NCBI GenBank assembly: GCA_022575985.1
Contig: JAKSXM010000272.1
Location: 26,181,501 to 26,245,500, forward strand
Length of the DNA: 64,000 bases
DNA from: Anagrus nilaparvatae
Taxonomy: Eukaryota > Arthropoda > Insecta > Hymenoptera > Mymaridae
Reading direction: 5' to 3'
In this document: in pieces, positions 63,906 to 64,000 of the stretch
How the letters are laid out: each line of letters starts with the position of its first letter
How positions within the stretch are numbered: position 1 is the stretch's first letter
Notes under the pieces: model-generated
Seen by the model: only the letters and a program-made list of their open reading frames with translations
Databases searched by the model: none
Told to the model about the DNA's origin: nothing
Made by a program: the position numbers and the translations under genes

Positions 63906-64000
63906 AGTAAAAAATCATTTTTTAATAAATAAAACCTCAACGAAAGTAATAATCAATCTTTACTAATCTAAACATATGTGGTAAGTTCAAATTTCAACTA

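Overview
The window is very AT-rich eukaryotic nuclear DNA (roughly a quarter G+C by eye). It has spliced genes with GT-AG introns, long AT-rich introns and many small transposon remnants. The gene set (enok/KAT6, adenosine kinase, lark and the BMP receptor thickveins) points to an insect. The low GC, the hAT and jockey-like debris and the short compact exons suggest a hymenopteran such as a parasitoid wasp, but the species is an inference and not settled by the sequence.

All recognisable genes lie on the minus strand. From left to right: (1) enok/KAT6 histone acetyltransferase, 5' part only (exons 10831-10568, 10502-10179, 2377-1848 and 1764 to beyond base 1), with the MYST catalytic domain off the left edge. 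(2) A complete five-exon adenosine kinase (19700-17865, 347 aa). (3) lark copy 1 (28240-25363, 335 aa, with a possible alternative last exon at 22459-22294). (4) lark copy 2 (33912-31537, 332 aa), a tandem paralogue with the same exon layout. (5) Complete thickveins (48054-36717, 533 aa) with a 9.6-kb first intron. I checked reading phase by hand across every splice junction given here. The rest is intron and intergenic DNA, including about 16 kb with no recognised gene at the right end.

Functionally the genes are separate housekeeping and regulatory loci: chromatin acetylation, purine salvage, RNA binding and translational control (lark), and Dpp/BMP reception (tkv). There is no sign of an operon or a pathway cluster. 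Small GC-richer islands upstream of several genes are the best promoter candidates.

The unusual content is structural. The window is crowded with inverted repeats. A dispersed 'double hairpin' repeat occurs four times, each copy made of two adjacent foldbacks, the first with a GGC-GAA-GCC apex. There are two very long hairpins (55816-57367, and a nested composite at 60503-61976). A 783-bp non-autonomous hAT element with a perfect 8-bp target duplication carries one double hairpin. Many short TIR elements (MITE-like) and a decayed non-LTR reverse transcriptase are also present. The two lark genes share conserved blocks in the non-coding DNA just after their stop codons.
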